A DNA stretch of 64,000 nt from Neiella litorisoli (GCF_014773395.1 NZ_JACXAF010000018.1:1-64000); one strand, 5' to 3'. Counted from the stretch's first letter, positions 36,822 to 45,298 are shown. Translations and numbers: made by a program. The notes: generated by a model not told the origin, from the letters alone.

Positions 36822-36849
36822 TTGACTTGCAGCGATAACTCTATACACT
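36822..36849 (+). promoter_or_regulatory. Putative promoter and long 5' leader of the cold-shock gene
   Basis: TTGACT (36822-36827) and TACACT (36844-36849) are 16 nt apart and would start transcription about 140 nt before the cold-shock ATG. A long untranslated leader is typical of cspA-type genes, where it controls mRNA stability and translation in the cold. The leader contains an inverted GCAGCC/GGGCTT-like segment near 36955-36970 but no exact cold box that I can recognise. Confidence 0.5.
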
Positions 36850-36995
36850 TGCGGCAGCAAGAAAGAAGCACAAAATTTAAACGCACCAAGTTCGGCATAT
36901 TATTCGTAACATCTCGTCCTGACGCATTAAGTTCTCGTTTGTTTCCATGCGACGCAGCCTTCGGGCTTTCAATTTTTTATTCAGGATATACAAAT

Positions 36996-37202
36996 ATGTC
37001 TAAAGTTACTGGTACAGTTAAGTGGTTCAACGAAACTAAAGGTTTTGGCTTCATTCAACAAGACAACGGCCCTGACGTGTTCGCTCACTTCAGCGCAATC
37101 AGCAGCGAAGGTTTCAGAACCCTAGCTGAAGGCCAACGTGTTGAATTCATCGTTGGTCAAGGCCAAAAAGGCCCTCAAGCCCAAGATATCGTGGCTATCT
37201 AA
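36996..37202 (+). CDS. Cold-shock domain protein (CspA family)
   Basis: The 68-aa protein is a single cold-shock domain with RNP1 (KGFGFIQ) and RNP2 (VFAHFS). Such proteins bind single-stranded RNA and DNA and melt structure in mRNA. AGGA lies 9 nt before the ATG, while the in-frame extension back to 36822 is the leader. A strong terminator follows. The exact paralogue (A, C, D or E) cannot be told. Confidence 0.96.
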   Translation: MSKVTGTVKWFNETKGFGFIQQDNGPDVFAHFSAISSEGFRTLAEGQRVEFIVGQGQKGPQAQDIVAI

Positions 37203-37234
37203 CGAACAACCAAGTGTTCGTTTAGAAATTGAAG

Positions 37235-37261
37235 AAGCAAGGCTCATGCCTTGCTTTTTTT
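37235..37261 (+). terminator. Rho-independent terminator of the cold-shock gene
   Basis: The stem AAGCAAGGC/GCCTTGCTT with a TCAT loop is followed by a T-run. It also lies just past the stop of the convergent DeoR-type gene. Confidence 0.93.
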
Positions 37262-37272
37262 ATGCCGCCAAC

Positions 37273-38013
37273 TTAGCCAAGAATCACCTCAACTCCAGCC
37301 TGACGAAGAAACTCGACATCACTTTCAGATACGGCGGAATCGGTCAATACAGTGTCAATATCAGCAACTTGACTAATGCTTGAAGAATAGATTTGGCCAA
37401 ACTTACTGGAATCGGTCAGCACGATATTCCGTCGCTGCTTTGCCACAATTGACGCAGCAACATCAGCGCGCATCATATCCCGACTGGTAAAACCAGTATC
37501 ACGATGAAAGCCATCAATACCAAGAAAAGCGGTACTGAAATGAATATGGTCAATACACAGTTTGGTGAGCGGCCCAACTAAACTTTCACCCTGATGTTGA
37601 TAGACCCCTCCGAGCAGAATAATGTTGGCATCTGAATGGCGCAGCAAGTGGGCAATGTAAGCCGATGGCGTAATAATGGTGACATCACCACGCTCCGCCA
37701 AAGTCCTTGCTAATAGCGCGTTCGCACTGCCGCCTTCAATCAGCACTGTTTCGTTACTGGCCACCAATTCTGCGGCTTTGTTAGCAAGCGCTTGCTTAAT
37801 GTCAAAGCGCACTTCTAAGCGGGCATCGACATCATCAATTTGTAACGCCACCGCGGCGCCATGCACCCGCTTTAAGTAGCCTTGTTGCTCCAACAAATTC
37901 AGATCTTGACGAATGGTTACGCCAGAAACCCCCATGGCTGCAACCAGTTCGGTCACTTGGATGCGTTTGCGGTCATTGACCAACTGCAGAATTTCCGATT
38001 GTCTTGAATTCAC
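37273..38013 (-). CDS. DeoR-family transcriptional regulator, YciT-like
   Basis: The 246-aa protein has an N-terminal DeoR helix-turn-helix (LVAAMGVSGVTIRQDLNLLEQQGYL) and a C-terminal sugar-phosphate-sensing domain (IEGGSANALLARTL and LTDSSKFG). It resembles E. coli YciT along its whole length. DeoR regulators usually repress sugar-phosphate genes until a phosphorylated intermediate binds. It lies just downstream of the glycyl radical enzyme gene on the same strand, and a palindrome (38060-38075) precedes it. The same palindrome recurs in the divergent control region and at the end of the aldolase gene, so it is the likely local repressor. Confidence 0.88.
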   Translation of the reverse strand: MNSRQSEILQLVNDRKRIQVTELVAAMGVSGVTIRQDLNLLEQQGYLKRVHGAAVALQIDDVDARLEVRFDIKQALANKAAELVASNETVLIEGGSANALLARTLAERGDVTIITPSAYIAHLLRHSDANIILLGGVYQHQGESLVGPLTKLCIDHIHFSTAFLGIDGFHRDTGFTSRDMMRADVAASIVAKQRRNIVLTDSSKFGQIYSSSISQVADIDTVLTDSAVSESDVEFLRQAGVEVILG

Positions 38014-38059
38014 GCCAAATCCTTAACTAAAACAGCGAGGCGCAGTATAACGCCCCGCT

Positions 38060-38075
38060 ACTTTCATTTGAAAGT
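38060..38075. promoter_or_regulatory. Palindromic operator copy 1 (upstream of the DeoR-type gene)
   Basis: ACTTTCATTTGAAAGT has perfect 7-bp arms around TT. It is identical to the copy at 41530-41545. It lies 47 bp before the DeoR-type start and 18 bp after the glycyl radical enzyme stop, fitting autoregulation. Confidence 0.7.
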
Positions 38076-38092
38076 CAGTAGAGTCGCCAAAA

Positions 38093-40516
38093 TCACAGTT
38101 GATGCTCAGTTCGAGCAATAATGTCGTCCTGGGCATCGGGCGATAAGGCAGTAAAAAACGCCGAGTAACCCGCCACCCGAACCACCAAGTCTCGATAATT
38201 TTCCGGCGCTTGCTTCGCTGCTAACAAGGTGTCCCGCGATACGATGTTGTATTGCACATGCCAGCCTTTGTGAAAATTAAAAAAGGTTCGGATCAGCATC
38301 GACAACTTTTGCTTATCACTGTCAGTAGCGACAGCCGCAGGTGACAGCTTCTGATTCAACAACACGCCGCCGAGGATTTTATCGGCTTGCAGTTTACCGA
38401 CCGAGTTATAAACCGCCGTTGGCCCTAAGCGATCCGACCCCGATGACGGGCTAGCACCTTCGGCCAATGGCGAGTGGGCTTTGCGGCCATCTGGGGTTGC
38501 CATGGTTGATGCACCAAATGGCACATTAGCTGAAATACTGGAGGTGCCGGCATAATAACCGCCACCTATTGGCCCACGACCGAAGCGAGTGTTAACAAAC
38601 TTAGCCAACTCATCGACATAGACCTGATAAGCCTTGGCCAACAGTAAGTCCACTGAGTCATCGTCATTACCGTATTTCGGGGCATGATTGATCAAGCGCT
38701 GACGCAATTGCTCATGCTCGGGGCCATCAAAGTCATCTGCCAACGCTTGCGCTAGCTCGGCTTGGGATAGCTGTCCTTGGTCAAACACCAAGTGTTTAAT
38801 AGCCGCAAGACTATTGCCCAAGTTGGCGATCCCCACTTGCAAACCAGACACCCAGTCATATTTAGCACCGCCCTCTTTTACCGTTTTCCCCCGCTCCAAG
38901 CAGTTATCGACCAAGGCCGAGCAAAAGATATCCTGAGCCTGCTGCTCCAACACAGAATCCACCACGGTATCGATTTCTATGGACTTTCTGGCGTAGTAGC
39001 GAACCTGCTCTGCCCAGCTCTGTTGGATTTCGTTAAAACTGGCAAAATTGCCTTTGGCTAATGATTTGTCGTGTGGCAAAAACGCCTTGCCAGTGGTGGC
39101 ATCCACCCCTTCGTTAAGCGCCGCCAGCAATACGCGAGCAAAGTTGATAAAGCTCATGCCAGTGCAACGATAACCCCATTTGCCCGGCACCGCCGTCTCG
39201 ATACAGCCAATGGCGGCATAGTTATAAGCATCCTCGCGCTCAACTCCAAGCTTGATAAATTCGGGAATGACGATCTCGTCATTGTTAAACGCTGGCATGC
39301 CAAAACCACATTTGATGACGTCGACACACGCCATCAAAAAATCCTGATCGAGATGTTGATGGTAGCGGACACTCAGGTTCGGTTGCGTCGAACGTAATTG
39401 GCCGCACGATTCTAAAATGGCCCACGACAGTGAATTAACTGCATCTTCTGGCTCACCTTGGCCATTGAGCTTTTGGCCACCGATGCAGACATTTTGATAG
39501 AGCGGCGAGCCCGCAGAAGCTTTGGAGTGGGCCCCCGAGCGGATTTTGTTCACTTCGAGAAGCTTCAACCAGCAGCTTTGCAGCATTTCCAATGCCATTT
39601 CAGGGCTAAGCACACCAGAATCAATGTCGGCCTGATAGAAGCGATGAAGAAATTGGTCCATGCGACCAAATGACACCGAGTGGCCGTTGGATTCGATTTG
39701 CAGTATCAATTGAACAAAATAACTCAGCTGCAATGCCTGCCAAAAGTTCTTCGGTGGCTGCTTGGCAATGTGATAACAGTTCTCGGCAATTTGTAGCAGC
39801 TCCAATTGTCGATCGGGCCGCTGCTCGCTTGCCGCCATGGTACTGGCTAAATCGGCAAAACGAATGATGTGTTGCTCGATGGCGCTAACAACAATCTCCA
39901 CCGATTTATAAAACTGCTCTTTGTGCAGCCCTTCGAGCGTCGCCACATCGTTTGCAGCGCGGCGTTGCTTGACCTCGGCTAACAAGCCCCCCAGACCAAC
40001 CGCTAGGATTTTGTCGTTATCGACCGCAAGGTGAGCATCGCCCGAAGTCATGTTGCCTTCAGCTTTGATAATGGTTGATGCCAAAATGTCCTGCTGCTCG
40101 TCGCTAAACAAGCCGTAGCAACGATCTTGGACTGTTTTGCCTCGCCAATATGGGGTGATGGCATGAATCGCTCGTTTATCTCGCTCAGTCACGGCAAAGC
40201 CCGCGCCCGGACGATCAGCTAGCTGGTCAATTTCGGCTTCAATCCAACGTACCGTGTACTCCGGAAAAATTGGCGCCGCGCGGACCTTGCTCGCTTGGTT
40301 ACCGACAATCAATTCATCGTGTTTGATCCAAATTGTTCTGGTACGCAAATGCTCTTGCAATGCCAGCGCTCGTTGAACAATGACAGGCTTGTCTTCATTG
40401 GCTTGATAGGCTCGGGTGTAGGCTTCGGCACGTTCAGTACAGATCGGCGGCGTGACAATATTTACCAAAGCAGATTTATGCGCCTTAATGCGCTCGGGAA
40501 GAAAGTTCAGGTTCAT
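38093..40516 (-). CDS. ybiW: Glycyl radical enzyme, YbiW type (not a true pyruvate formate-lyase)
   Basis: The 807-aa enzyme carries the glycyl radical site RVAGYSA (G783) near its C-terminus and a catalytic-cysteine motif GCIE. Pyruvate formate-lyase has two adjacent cysteines, so this is a dehydratase or lyase subgroup member. Length and neighbours match E. coli YbiW, which lies next to ybiY and fsaA. As I recall, recent work assigns YbiW to opening of 1,5-anhydroglucitol-6-phosphate, with the aldolase FSA acting next; I cannot verify that here. ATG at 40516 has AGAGG 6 nt upstream and lies 2 nt after the activase stop. The enzyme is oxygen-sensitive by nature, fitting the FNR box upstream. 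Confidence 0.92.
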   Translation of the reverse strand: MNLNFLPERIKAHKSALVNIVTPPICTERAEAYTRAYQANEDKPVIVQRALALQEHLRTRTIWIKHDELIVGNQASKVRAAPIFPEYTVRWIEAEIDQLADRPGAGFAVTERDKRAIHAITPYWRGKTVQDRCYGLFSDEQQDILASTIIKAEGNMTSGDAHLAVDNDKILAVGLGGLLAEVKQRRAANDVATLEGLHKEQFYKSVEIVVSAIEQHIIRFADLASTMAASEQRPDRQLELLQIAENCYHIAKQPPKNFWQALQLSYFVQLILQIESNGHSVSFGRMDQFLHRFYQADIDSGVLSPEMALEMLQSCWLKLLEVNKIRSGAHSKASAGSPLYQNVCIGGQKLNGQGEPEDAVNSLSWAILESCGQLRSTQPNLSVRYHQHLDQDFLMACVDVIKCGFGMPAFNNDEIVIPEFIKLGVEREDAYNYAAIGCIETAVPGKWGYRCTGMSFINFARVLLAALNEGVDATTGKAFLPHDKSLAKGNFASFNEIQQSWAEQVRYYARKSIEIDTVVDSVLEQQAQDIFCSALVDNCLERGKTVKEGGAKYDWVSGLQVGIANLGNSLAAIKHLVFDQGQLSQAELAQALADDFDGPEHEQLRQRLINHAPKYGNDDDSVDLLLAKAYQVYVDELAKFVNTRFGRGPIGGGYYAGTSSISANVPFGASTMATPDGRKAHSPLAEGASPSSGSDRLGPTAVYNSVGKLQADKILGGVLLNQKLSPAAVATDSDKQKLSMLIRTFFNFHKGWHVQYNIVSRDTLLAAKQAPENYRDLVVRVAGYSAFFTALSPDAQDDIIARTEHQL

Positions 40517-40518
40517 GT

Positions 40519-41418
40519 TCAACCTCTGATTACAACGTCAAGGTGAGTATTGGAGTGAGCATAAGCTTGGGCGTCCTGCAACAGCTCAGGCTTGTTCAGT
40601 GGCTTGTCAGCACATTCATAGGGCTGATCAAGCAAACGATATTTGTTAATGCCAAGGGTGTGGTAAGGCAATAAATGCAGCTCATGGCAATTGCTCAGCG
40701 ACTCGGCAAAATCAATAATGCTTCGAAGCTCTTCGATGCTGTCATTAAAACCAGGCACCACAGGCACGCGAACCACAAGACGTTTGGCAATGGCCGCCAA
40801 GCGAGCGAAGTTCTGTTTAATGCGATCAATCGAGCCATGGGCCCACAGGTTAAATTTGGCCGCATCGGTATGCTTTAAATCTGCCAGCCAACAGTCGATG
40901 TGCGGCGCCACCAACTCAATATTTTTCCAAGGCACATGCATGCAGGTTTCCACGGCAGAGGAGACCGATTGCTGTTGTAGTCGCTGCGCTAAATCAGTCA
41001 CCAGCTGCGGCTGCAGCAACGGTTCGCCACCGGAAAACGTGACCCCGCCGCCACTTTGTTGATAAAACGGCTTATCGCGCAATAGCTCAGCCAATAACTC
41101 GTCGGCATCGGCTGGCTGGCCACAAACCGATAATGCTTCGGTCGGACAAACCTGCTGCAAGGCGATGAGCTGCTGCTGATCGATCATCGAACGTTCGATA
41201 CACAATTGCTCAGATTGGCGCTGGATATGCGAGCAAGCCGCAGCGCACATCTGGCATTCATCCAAACAGCTGCGTTGGTCATATAGCAGCGAATATTTAG
41301 GGCTTTGGCTTTCTGGGTTCTGACACCAAGCGCACGACAAGCTACAGCCCTTTAAAAACAGCATGGTCCGAATGCCATCTCCGTCGTGGGTCGAGAAGCG
41401 CTGAATATTAAAGTACAT
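40519..41418 (-). CDS. ybiY: Radical SAM glycyl-radical-enzyme activase, YbiY type
   Basis: The 299-aa protein carries the radical SAM cluster motif CSLSCAWC (C25, C29, C32) and the SGGGVTFSGGEPLLQP motif. It abstracts hydrogen from the glycine of its partner enzyme. A ferredoxin-like insert is present but incomplete: one CxxxCxxCxxxC run plus a lone Cys in CPTEAL, as in E. coli YbiY, which also has a reduced set. GAGG lies 5 nt before the ATG. It is the first gene of the minus-strand operon, and the YbiW-type gene follows after 2 nt. Transcription starts from the FNR-controlled divergent region. Confidence 0.93.
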   Translation of the reverse strand: MYFNIQRFSTHDGDGIRTMLFLKGCSLSCAWCQNPESQSPKYSLLYDQRSCLDECQMCAAACSHIQRQSEQLCIERSMIDQQQLIALQQVCPTEALSVCGQPADADELLAELLRDKPFYQQSGGGVTFSGGEPLLQPQLVTDLAQRLQQQSVSSAVETCMHVPWKNIELVAPHIDCWLADLKHTDAAKFNLWAHGSIDRIKQNFARLAAIAKRLVVRVPVVPGFNDSIEELRSIIDFAESLSNCHELHLLPYHTLGINKYRLLDQPYECADKPLNKPELLQDAQAYAHSNTHLDVVIRG

Positions 41419-41522
41419 GCTTACCTCGTTCAGTGGGCGTAGTCAGTGCCGCTCAGTTAAAGCCTGATTGCCGAGATCATCTCGGTATTCAGAGTTAACC
41501 AACAAAATTTCATTTGAGAAAA

Positions 41523-41528
41523 ACTATA
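41523..41528 (-). promoter_or_regulatory. -10 box of the ybiY-ybiW promoter
   Basis: On the minus strand this reads TATAGT. Its first base is 28.5 bp from the centre of the FNR box, the spacing of a class II FNR-activated promoter. The DeoR-type operator lies between it and the FNR box, over the spacer and -35 region. Confidence 0.65.
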
Positions 41529-41529
41529 G

Positions 41530-41545
41530 ACTTTCATTTGAAAGT
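41530..41545. promoter_or_regulatory. Palindromic operator copy 2 (divergent control region)
   Basis: ACTTTCATTTGAAAGT is identical to copy 1. It lies 4 bp from the FNR box and next to the minus-strand -10 box. A degenerate version (ATTTCATTTGAGAA) is at 41507-41520, just inside the ybiY transcribed region. Binding here would block ybiY-ybiW transcription and could hinder FNR. Confidence 0.75.
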
Positions 41546-41549
41546 TAAA

Positions 41550-41563
41550 TTGATTCAAATCAA
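41550..41563. promoter_or_regulatory. FNR box
   Basis: TTGATTCAAATCAA matches the FNR consensus TTGAT-N4-ATCAA perfectly. FNR activates genes when oxygen is absent. The box is exactly midway between the two divergent TATAGT boxes and fits the oxygen-sensitive glycyl radical enzyme controlled here. A close CRP-like reading is less likely because the half-site is TTGAT. Confidence 0.85.
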
Positions 41564-41584
41564 GATCAAGTTCCATTGACCACC

Positions 41585-41590
41585 TATAGT
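41585..41590 (+). promoter_or_regulatory. -10 box of the fsa promoter
   Basis: TATAGT begins 28.5 bp from the FNR box centre, mirroring the minus-strand promoter. Transcription would start near 41597, placing the FNR site near -41. Confidence 0.65.
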
Positions 41591-41622
41591 TTCCGCATCG
41601 ACCAAAGACCAAGGCCAACACC

Positions 41623-42297
41623 ATGTTTGAACTCTACTTAGATACCGCTGATGTGAATGAAGTGAAGCGTTTTAATTGCTGCTTGCCGCTACATGGCATC
41701 ACCACTAATCCAACGATCCTGGTTAAATCGAATCAGGGTTTGAACGACACGCTGCGGGCGATGGCGGAGGTCATTGACGGCAAGCCTAGATTTCATGCGC
41801 AAGTGGTCAGCACCACAGTGGATGCCATGGTTGCCGAAGCCAAGCAATTAGTGGCATTGCCCTATGACATGGTGGTCAAAGTGCCTGCGACAGAAACCGG
41901 CTTAGCCGCAATCAAGCAAATGAAACAGGCTGGCATAACGGTATTAGCAACGGCGATTTACACAGTGCAACAAGGCTTACTGGCAGCATTATGCGGGGCG
42001 GATTACTTAGCGCCATACGTCAATCGAATTGATGCGTTAAATGGCGATGGCGTGGGCGTGGTGGCTGATATTCAAACCTTGCTTAATCAACATAATCTCA
42101 AGGCCAAGATCTTGGCTGCGAGCTTCAAAAACAGCCAACAAGCGATGGATGTCATGCGCTTAGGTATTGGTGCCATTACCCTGCCGGTTGATGTTGCAGC
42201 TCAATTATTCCAACATCCGGCAGTGCAACCAGCAGTTGATCAATTTAGCGCCGATTGGCAACAAAGCTTTGGTAGCAAGCTTTCATTTGAAAGTTAG
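41623..42297 (+). CDS. fsa: Fructose-6-phosphate aldolase / transaldolase-like enzyme (FSA type)
   Basis: The 224-aa protein is a short transaldolase-family barrel like E. coli FsaA (220 aa). It has the start motif LYLDTADVNEVKR, the GITTNPTIL loop and the Schiff-base lysine K86 in VVKVPAT. FSA splits fructose 6-phosphate or a deoxy analogue into glyceraldehyde 3-phosphate and a hydroxyketone. It is divergent from ybiY, with both under one FNR box. AAGG lies 8 nt before the ATG. The last codons overlap copy 3 of the DeoR-type palindrome. Confidence 0.93.
   Translation: MFELYLDTADVNEVKRFNCCLPLHGITTNPTILVKSNQGLNDTLRAMAEVIDGKPRFHAQVVSTTVDAMVAEAKQLVALPYDMVVKVPATETGLAAIKQMKQAGITVLATAIYTVQQGLLAALCGADYLAPYVNRIDALNGDGVGVVADIQTLLNQHNLKAKILAASFKNSQQAMDVMRLGIGAITLPVDVAAQLFQHPAVQPAVDQFSADWQQSFGSKLSFES
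42280..42293. promoter_or_regulatory. Palindromic operator copy 3 (inside the 3' end of fsa)
   Basis: CTTTCATTTGAAAG repeats the 14-bp core of copies 1 and 2 within the last codons of fsa (encoding LSFES). It is 750 bp from copy 2. A site at the far end of the gene could serve DNA looping or a roadblock. Chance occurrence in coding sequence is unlikely, given three exact cores at one locus. Confidence 0.6.
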
Positions 42298-42334
42298 TGG
42301 CAAAAAGTAAGGGCGTAGTACTGAACGAGCCGGA

Positions 42335-42361
42335 CAAAAAAGCCAGCAAAACTGCTGGCTT
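42335..42361 (-). terminator. Rho-independent terminator of the GH86 gene
   Basis: The stem AAGCCAGCA/TGCTGGCTT with an AAAC loop is followed on the minus strand by a run of T. It lies 24 nt past the GH86 stop; on the plus strand the T-run is weak. Confidence 0.85.
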
Positions 42362-42384
42362 GAATGATCTCGACTAGCTAAGTA

Positions 42385-44847
42385 CTACATCCGCCCAAGC
42401 ACTTTACTTTGCTTGAAGTGTTGTAGTGTGACTGAACTGACATGGCCGCCAGAGTCTGGGAAAGTCACTTTAATGGTGTTGTTCGCTGACAGTATGTTGT
42501 ACGGCACGGGAATTTCAATTACGCCGAAAAAGCGATCTCGGCCAATGCCATTGTGGTACTGATCATAACCGCGAAAATCGGTCGGTACCGCCACTTGGGT
42601 ACCATTGACCAACACCGTCGGCGTCAATGAAGCGCCATGGTCGCGGCCCATACCAATTCTTAGTACAGCTTCACCATAGTTGCCTTTATCGACATTGTTG
42701 ATGCTGTAGCTTTGCGTCTGCCAAGCAGAAATTGCTTTGACTCCCTCGCTCACAGCGTAATGCTTGGTTTCTTGGCTAGAATGATTAATTGCGACCACGT
42801 TCTGATAGCTAACTTTAACAATCAGCGTCGACTCCGACCCCAACGTGACCGTATCAGGCAAGCTAGCTTGATTCCAAATCGCCAGCTGCGGTTTTGATTG
42901 CGCGTCTGGGTACAAATGGCGGAACTGGACATTGGTCACCGCGTTACCGCTGTTGCCGAACATATTGAGATCAATTGAGGTAGCGTCGAATTCCAGACTA
43001 TTCAGAATCAAATACACATCTTTGCCATCGACATAGGCATCAACCTGAATATCTAAATCGGTTGCCGCCGTATCCACCCGCTGACCATTGACATCGGCCC
43101 AGAGTTGATAAAACTTCACTTGATCGGTGAATACCCATTCGTCACCTGTTTCGCCTTGGCCCTCAAACTTCTGCCGCATTAAACGCCAGTAGTAAGGAAT
43201 CGATTCCGAAATTCTGCCCCACTCGGCTTTGACTGGGATAAACGGAATGGCTTTTTCGATGCGATTTGGCCGCTCAAGAAAGTTCATCAGCAATGAATTC
43301 ATCGCTTTGAGGCACAACCAATCGCGCTCTGGACTCCACGGCAAGTTAAATGAACCTTGCAGCTGTGAACCATACTCGGAGATCACAATGGGTTTGATAC
43401 TGCCCCACTTGTACGCCATGTATTGCTCGAGTAAATCCAAGGTCGCCTCAACATTACTGCCTTTGCGGTATTGCACTCGCTTGGTCCCATCTGGGTATGG
43501 AATATTTGGAAAGTCATAAAGGTGAATGGAAATAAAGTCCATATTGCCACCAGCGAGATCAAGGAAGTACTTGTCGCGAGTCGCCCAATTGTTGAAGTTA
43601 TTTTTTTCGTAATCCGGAAAAGCGACTGTGTAGCCACCGATTAGCACATCAGGGTTGGTTTCTCGAATCTTGTTCGCAACCGAGTTGTGCATCCGGAAAA
43701 TGTCGTAAATGCTGGCTGGCTGATGACCTGCGGCAGGATAATCCACCAGCTCAAATAGCGGTTCATTCATTACCTCAACATAAGTGGGCTTCTTCTCGCC
43801 ATAAGGGTCCGATTCGATCTGTTTAAAGAACTTAGTCAGATATTGCGCCATGAAGTCGCCGGTCGCTGTGCCAAACGGCTCATTGGCAGTATCGGTTTGG
43901 GAAAATGACCAGCCCTGCGAGCCCACTTCGGTGCCATCGGGGTAGTAAGGGTGCTGCTGGGCGCCAACAATAGATTCAGTATCGCGATGGGCGTGACGGC
44001 GCATAGTCGCACGTTGGGCACTGGTGTCTTCGGAATATATCCAACGAGTATTGCCGCCATTAGTGGTGAGCACCTCTGCACTGGCATAACCTGGCTTATT
44101 GGCATCTTCTGGCGCCTGCGACAATTGATAGGCCATACCGCCGGTATCTCGGCCAAAATACACATCGTAGGTATCGAGAAAGTTATCCATTAAATTGGCA
44201 TCTTCATTATCGGCGTAGCGACTTTGAACATTGCCACCAAACCAATCATTTTCGGTATGGGTCGCGTGGATGGTGATGAATTTGCGCCGATCAAATTGAT
44301 ACTCTGCGCCCACTGCATGCTTGGTATCAAGATTCACTGCCACCTGTACACTACCGCCGCCGGAAGCTCCCTGAGTTTCCACGGTGAAGGCCAGTCGGTC
44401 TTCATTGCAACCCTCCCACATCACTAAATTAGTGTTGTCGGCTGGATTTGCCGAGCCCCCATTCGGGTGAACACATTTGTTACTCGAAAGGTGCTGCATG
44501 CTGTTTTGGTTGGTGGCAGAAAATCGCACGCGGTCAGCAAAATCACAGCCATCCCAAAGCACTAGCTTTTGACCGTTTTCGGGGATTGCCGCACCGCCGG
44601 GATGAATACAGCGACCACTCGGACTGTGCTGGATACTGCCGCCTGAGGTCCAATTAAATTGCGCAGCTTCACCGCTACAATCACTGTGCAAAACAACTTC
44701 TGTGCCATTGCTTGGTGAGGCGCTGCCATCAGCGGTTCTCAGGCACATGCCTGAGGTTGATTGCTGAATCACGGTTGCTCCCAAGGCAGGACAAGCGAAA
44801 GCAGTCAGTAGCAAGCTACCGGCTGTTGCTTTTAATCTGGTTTTCAT
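42385..44847 (-). CDS. Secreted GH86-type beta-agarase/porphyranase with N-terminal beta-trefoil lectin-like module
   Basis: The protein of about 820 aa has a signal peptide (cleavage near ALG-A). Three repeats of about 45 residues follow, each with a Cys...Cys pair and a V-x-W/H core (CLRTADG, CIHPGG, CVHPNGG), forming a ricin-like beta-trefoil for carbohydrate binding. A catalytic barrel comes next, with candidate glutamates in VEVMNEPLFE and VISEYGSQ, and C-terminal beta-sandwich domains end the protein. The barrel motifs and domain order fit GH86 enzymes, which cut agarose or porphyran from red algae. ATG at 44847 has AAGGTG 9 nt upstream. Family assignment is from memory of motifs, so agarase versus porphyranase is open. 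Confidence 0.72.
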   Translation of the reverse strand: MKTRLKATAGSLLLTAFACPALGATVIQQSTSGMCLRTADGSASPSNGTEVVLHSDCSGEAAQFNWTSGGSIQHSPSGRCIHPGGAAIPENGQKLVLWDGCDFADRVRFSATNQNSMQHLSSNKCVHPNGGSANPADNTNLVMWEGCNEDRLAFTVETQGASGGGSVQVAVNLDTKHAVGAEYQFDRRKFITIHATHTENDWFGGNVQSRYADNEDANLMDNFLDTYDVYFGRDTGGMAYQLSQAPEDANKPGYASAEVLTTNGGNTRWIYSEDTSAQRATMRRHAHRDTESIVGAQQHPYYPDGTEVGSQGWSFSQTDTANEPFGTATGDFMAQYLTKFFKQIESDPYGEKKPTYVEVMNEPLFELVDYPAAGHQPASIYDIFRMHNSVANKIRETNPDVLIGGYTVAFPDYEKNNFNNWATRDKYFLDLAGGNMDFISIHLYDFPNIPYPDGTKRVQYRKGSNVEATLDLLEQYMAYKWGSIKPIVISEYGSQLQGSFNLPWSPERDWLCLKAMNSLLMNFLERPNRIEKAIPFIPVKAEWGRISESIPYYWRLMRQKFEGQGETGDEWVFTDQVKFYQLWADVNGQRVDTAATDLDIQVDAYVDGKDVYLILNSLEFDATSIDLNMFGNSGNAVTNVQFRHLYPDAQSKPQLAIWNQASLPDTVTLGSESTLIVKVSYQNVVAINHSSQETKHYAVSEGVKAISAWQTQSYSINNVDKGNYGEAVLRIGMGRDHGASLTPTVLVNGTQVAVPTDFRGYDQYHNGIGRDRFFGVIEIPVPYNILSANNTIKVTFPDSGGHVSSVTLQHFKQSKVLGRM

Positions 44848-44942
44848 AAAAAAAGACACCTTTTGTATATGGGTATTTGCTCTTTAATGAGCTGTATTTA
44901 TTGTTTTTATTGAACATTACTGGACAAAACGCCCAATAACAT

Positions 44943-44969
44943 TTTGTTAACAATAATATTGTTAACAAA
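44943..44969. promoter_or_regulatory. Double palindrome upstream of the GH86 gene
   Basis: Two TTGTTAACAA palindromes lie 5 bp apart and form one larger inverted repeat with 12-bp arms (TTTGTTAACAAT). It is about 95 bp before the GH86 start, where an operator for substrate-controlled expression is expected. The binding protein is not in the window. The rest of 44848-45298 is AT-rich and shows no other gene or hairpin that I trust. Confidence 0.6.
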
Positions 44970-45298
44970 TAAACAAAAGATGTAAGGCGCCATCGCTTGC
45001 TAATTTTGAGCAGGCGATCACGTCATCAAAAATAGAAGGGAAGATATTGGCAATCGAGAAGAACCGCTTAACTAAAAAGTTCAGCGCCTTGTATCAACTT
45101 CAATATTAAGCAGGATTAGCGGGGTAGATTGCGATCAGCGTGTAGACAATAAAATTGACACTCTGATACGTCCTAGAGAGTTGCACATCATCCATTAAGT
45201 TCATCCGAACACTTGCCTAGTGGTACAACTCTATCAGAGTTTGCCAAACAACCTTCGCAATCAAAGCACTATAGTCTGATAAGCGACGCTGTATTGGC

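Noticed and set aside
36822-36995. In-frame N-terminal extension of the cold-shock protein
   Set aside because: It contains the promoter and leader; the ATG at 36996 has its own ribosome site and gives the standard 68-aa protein.
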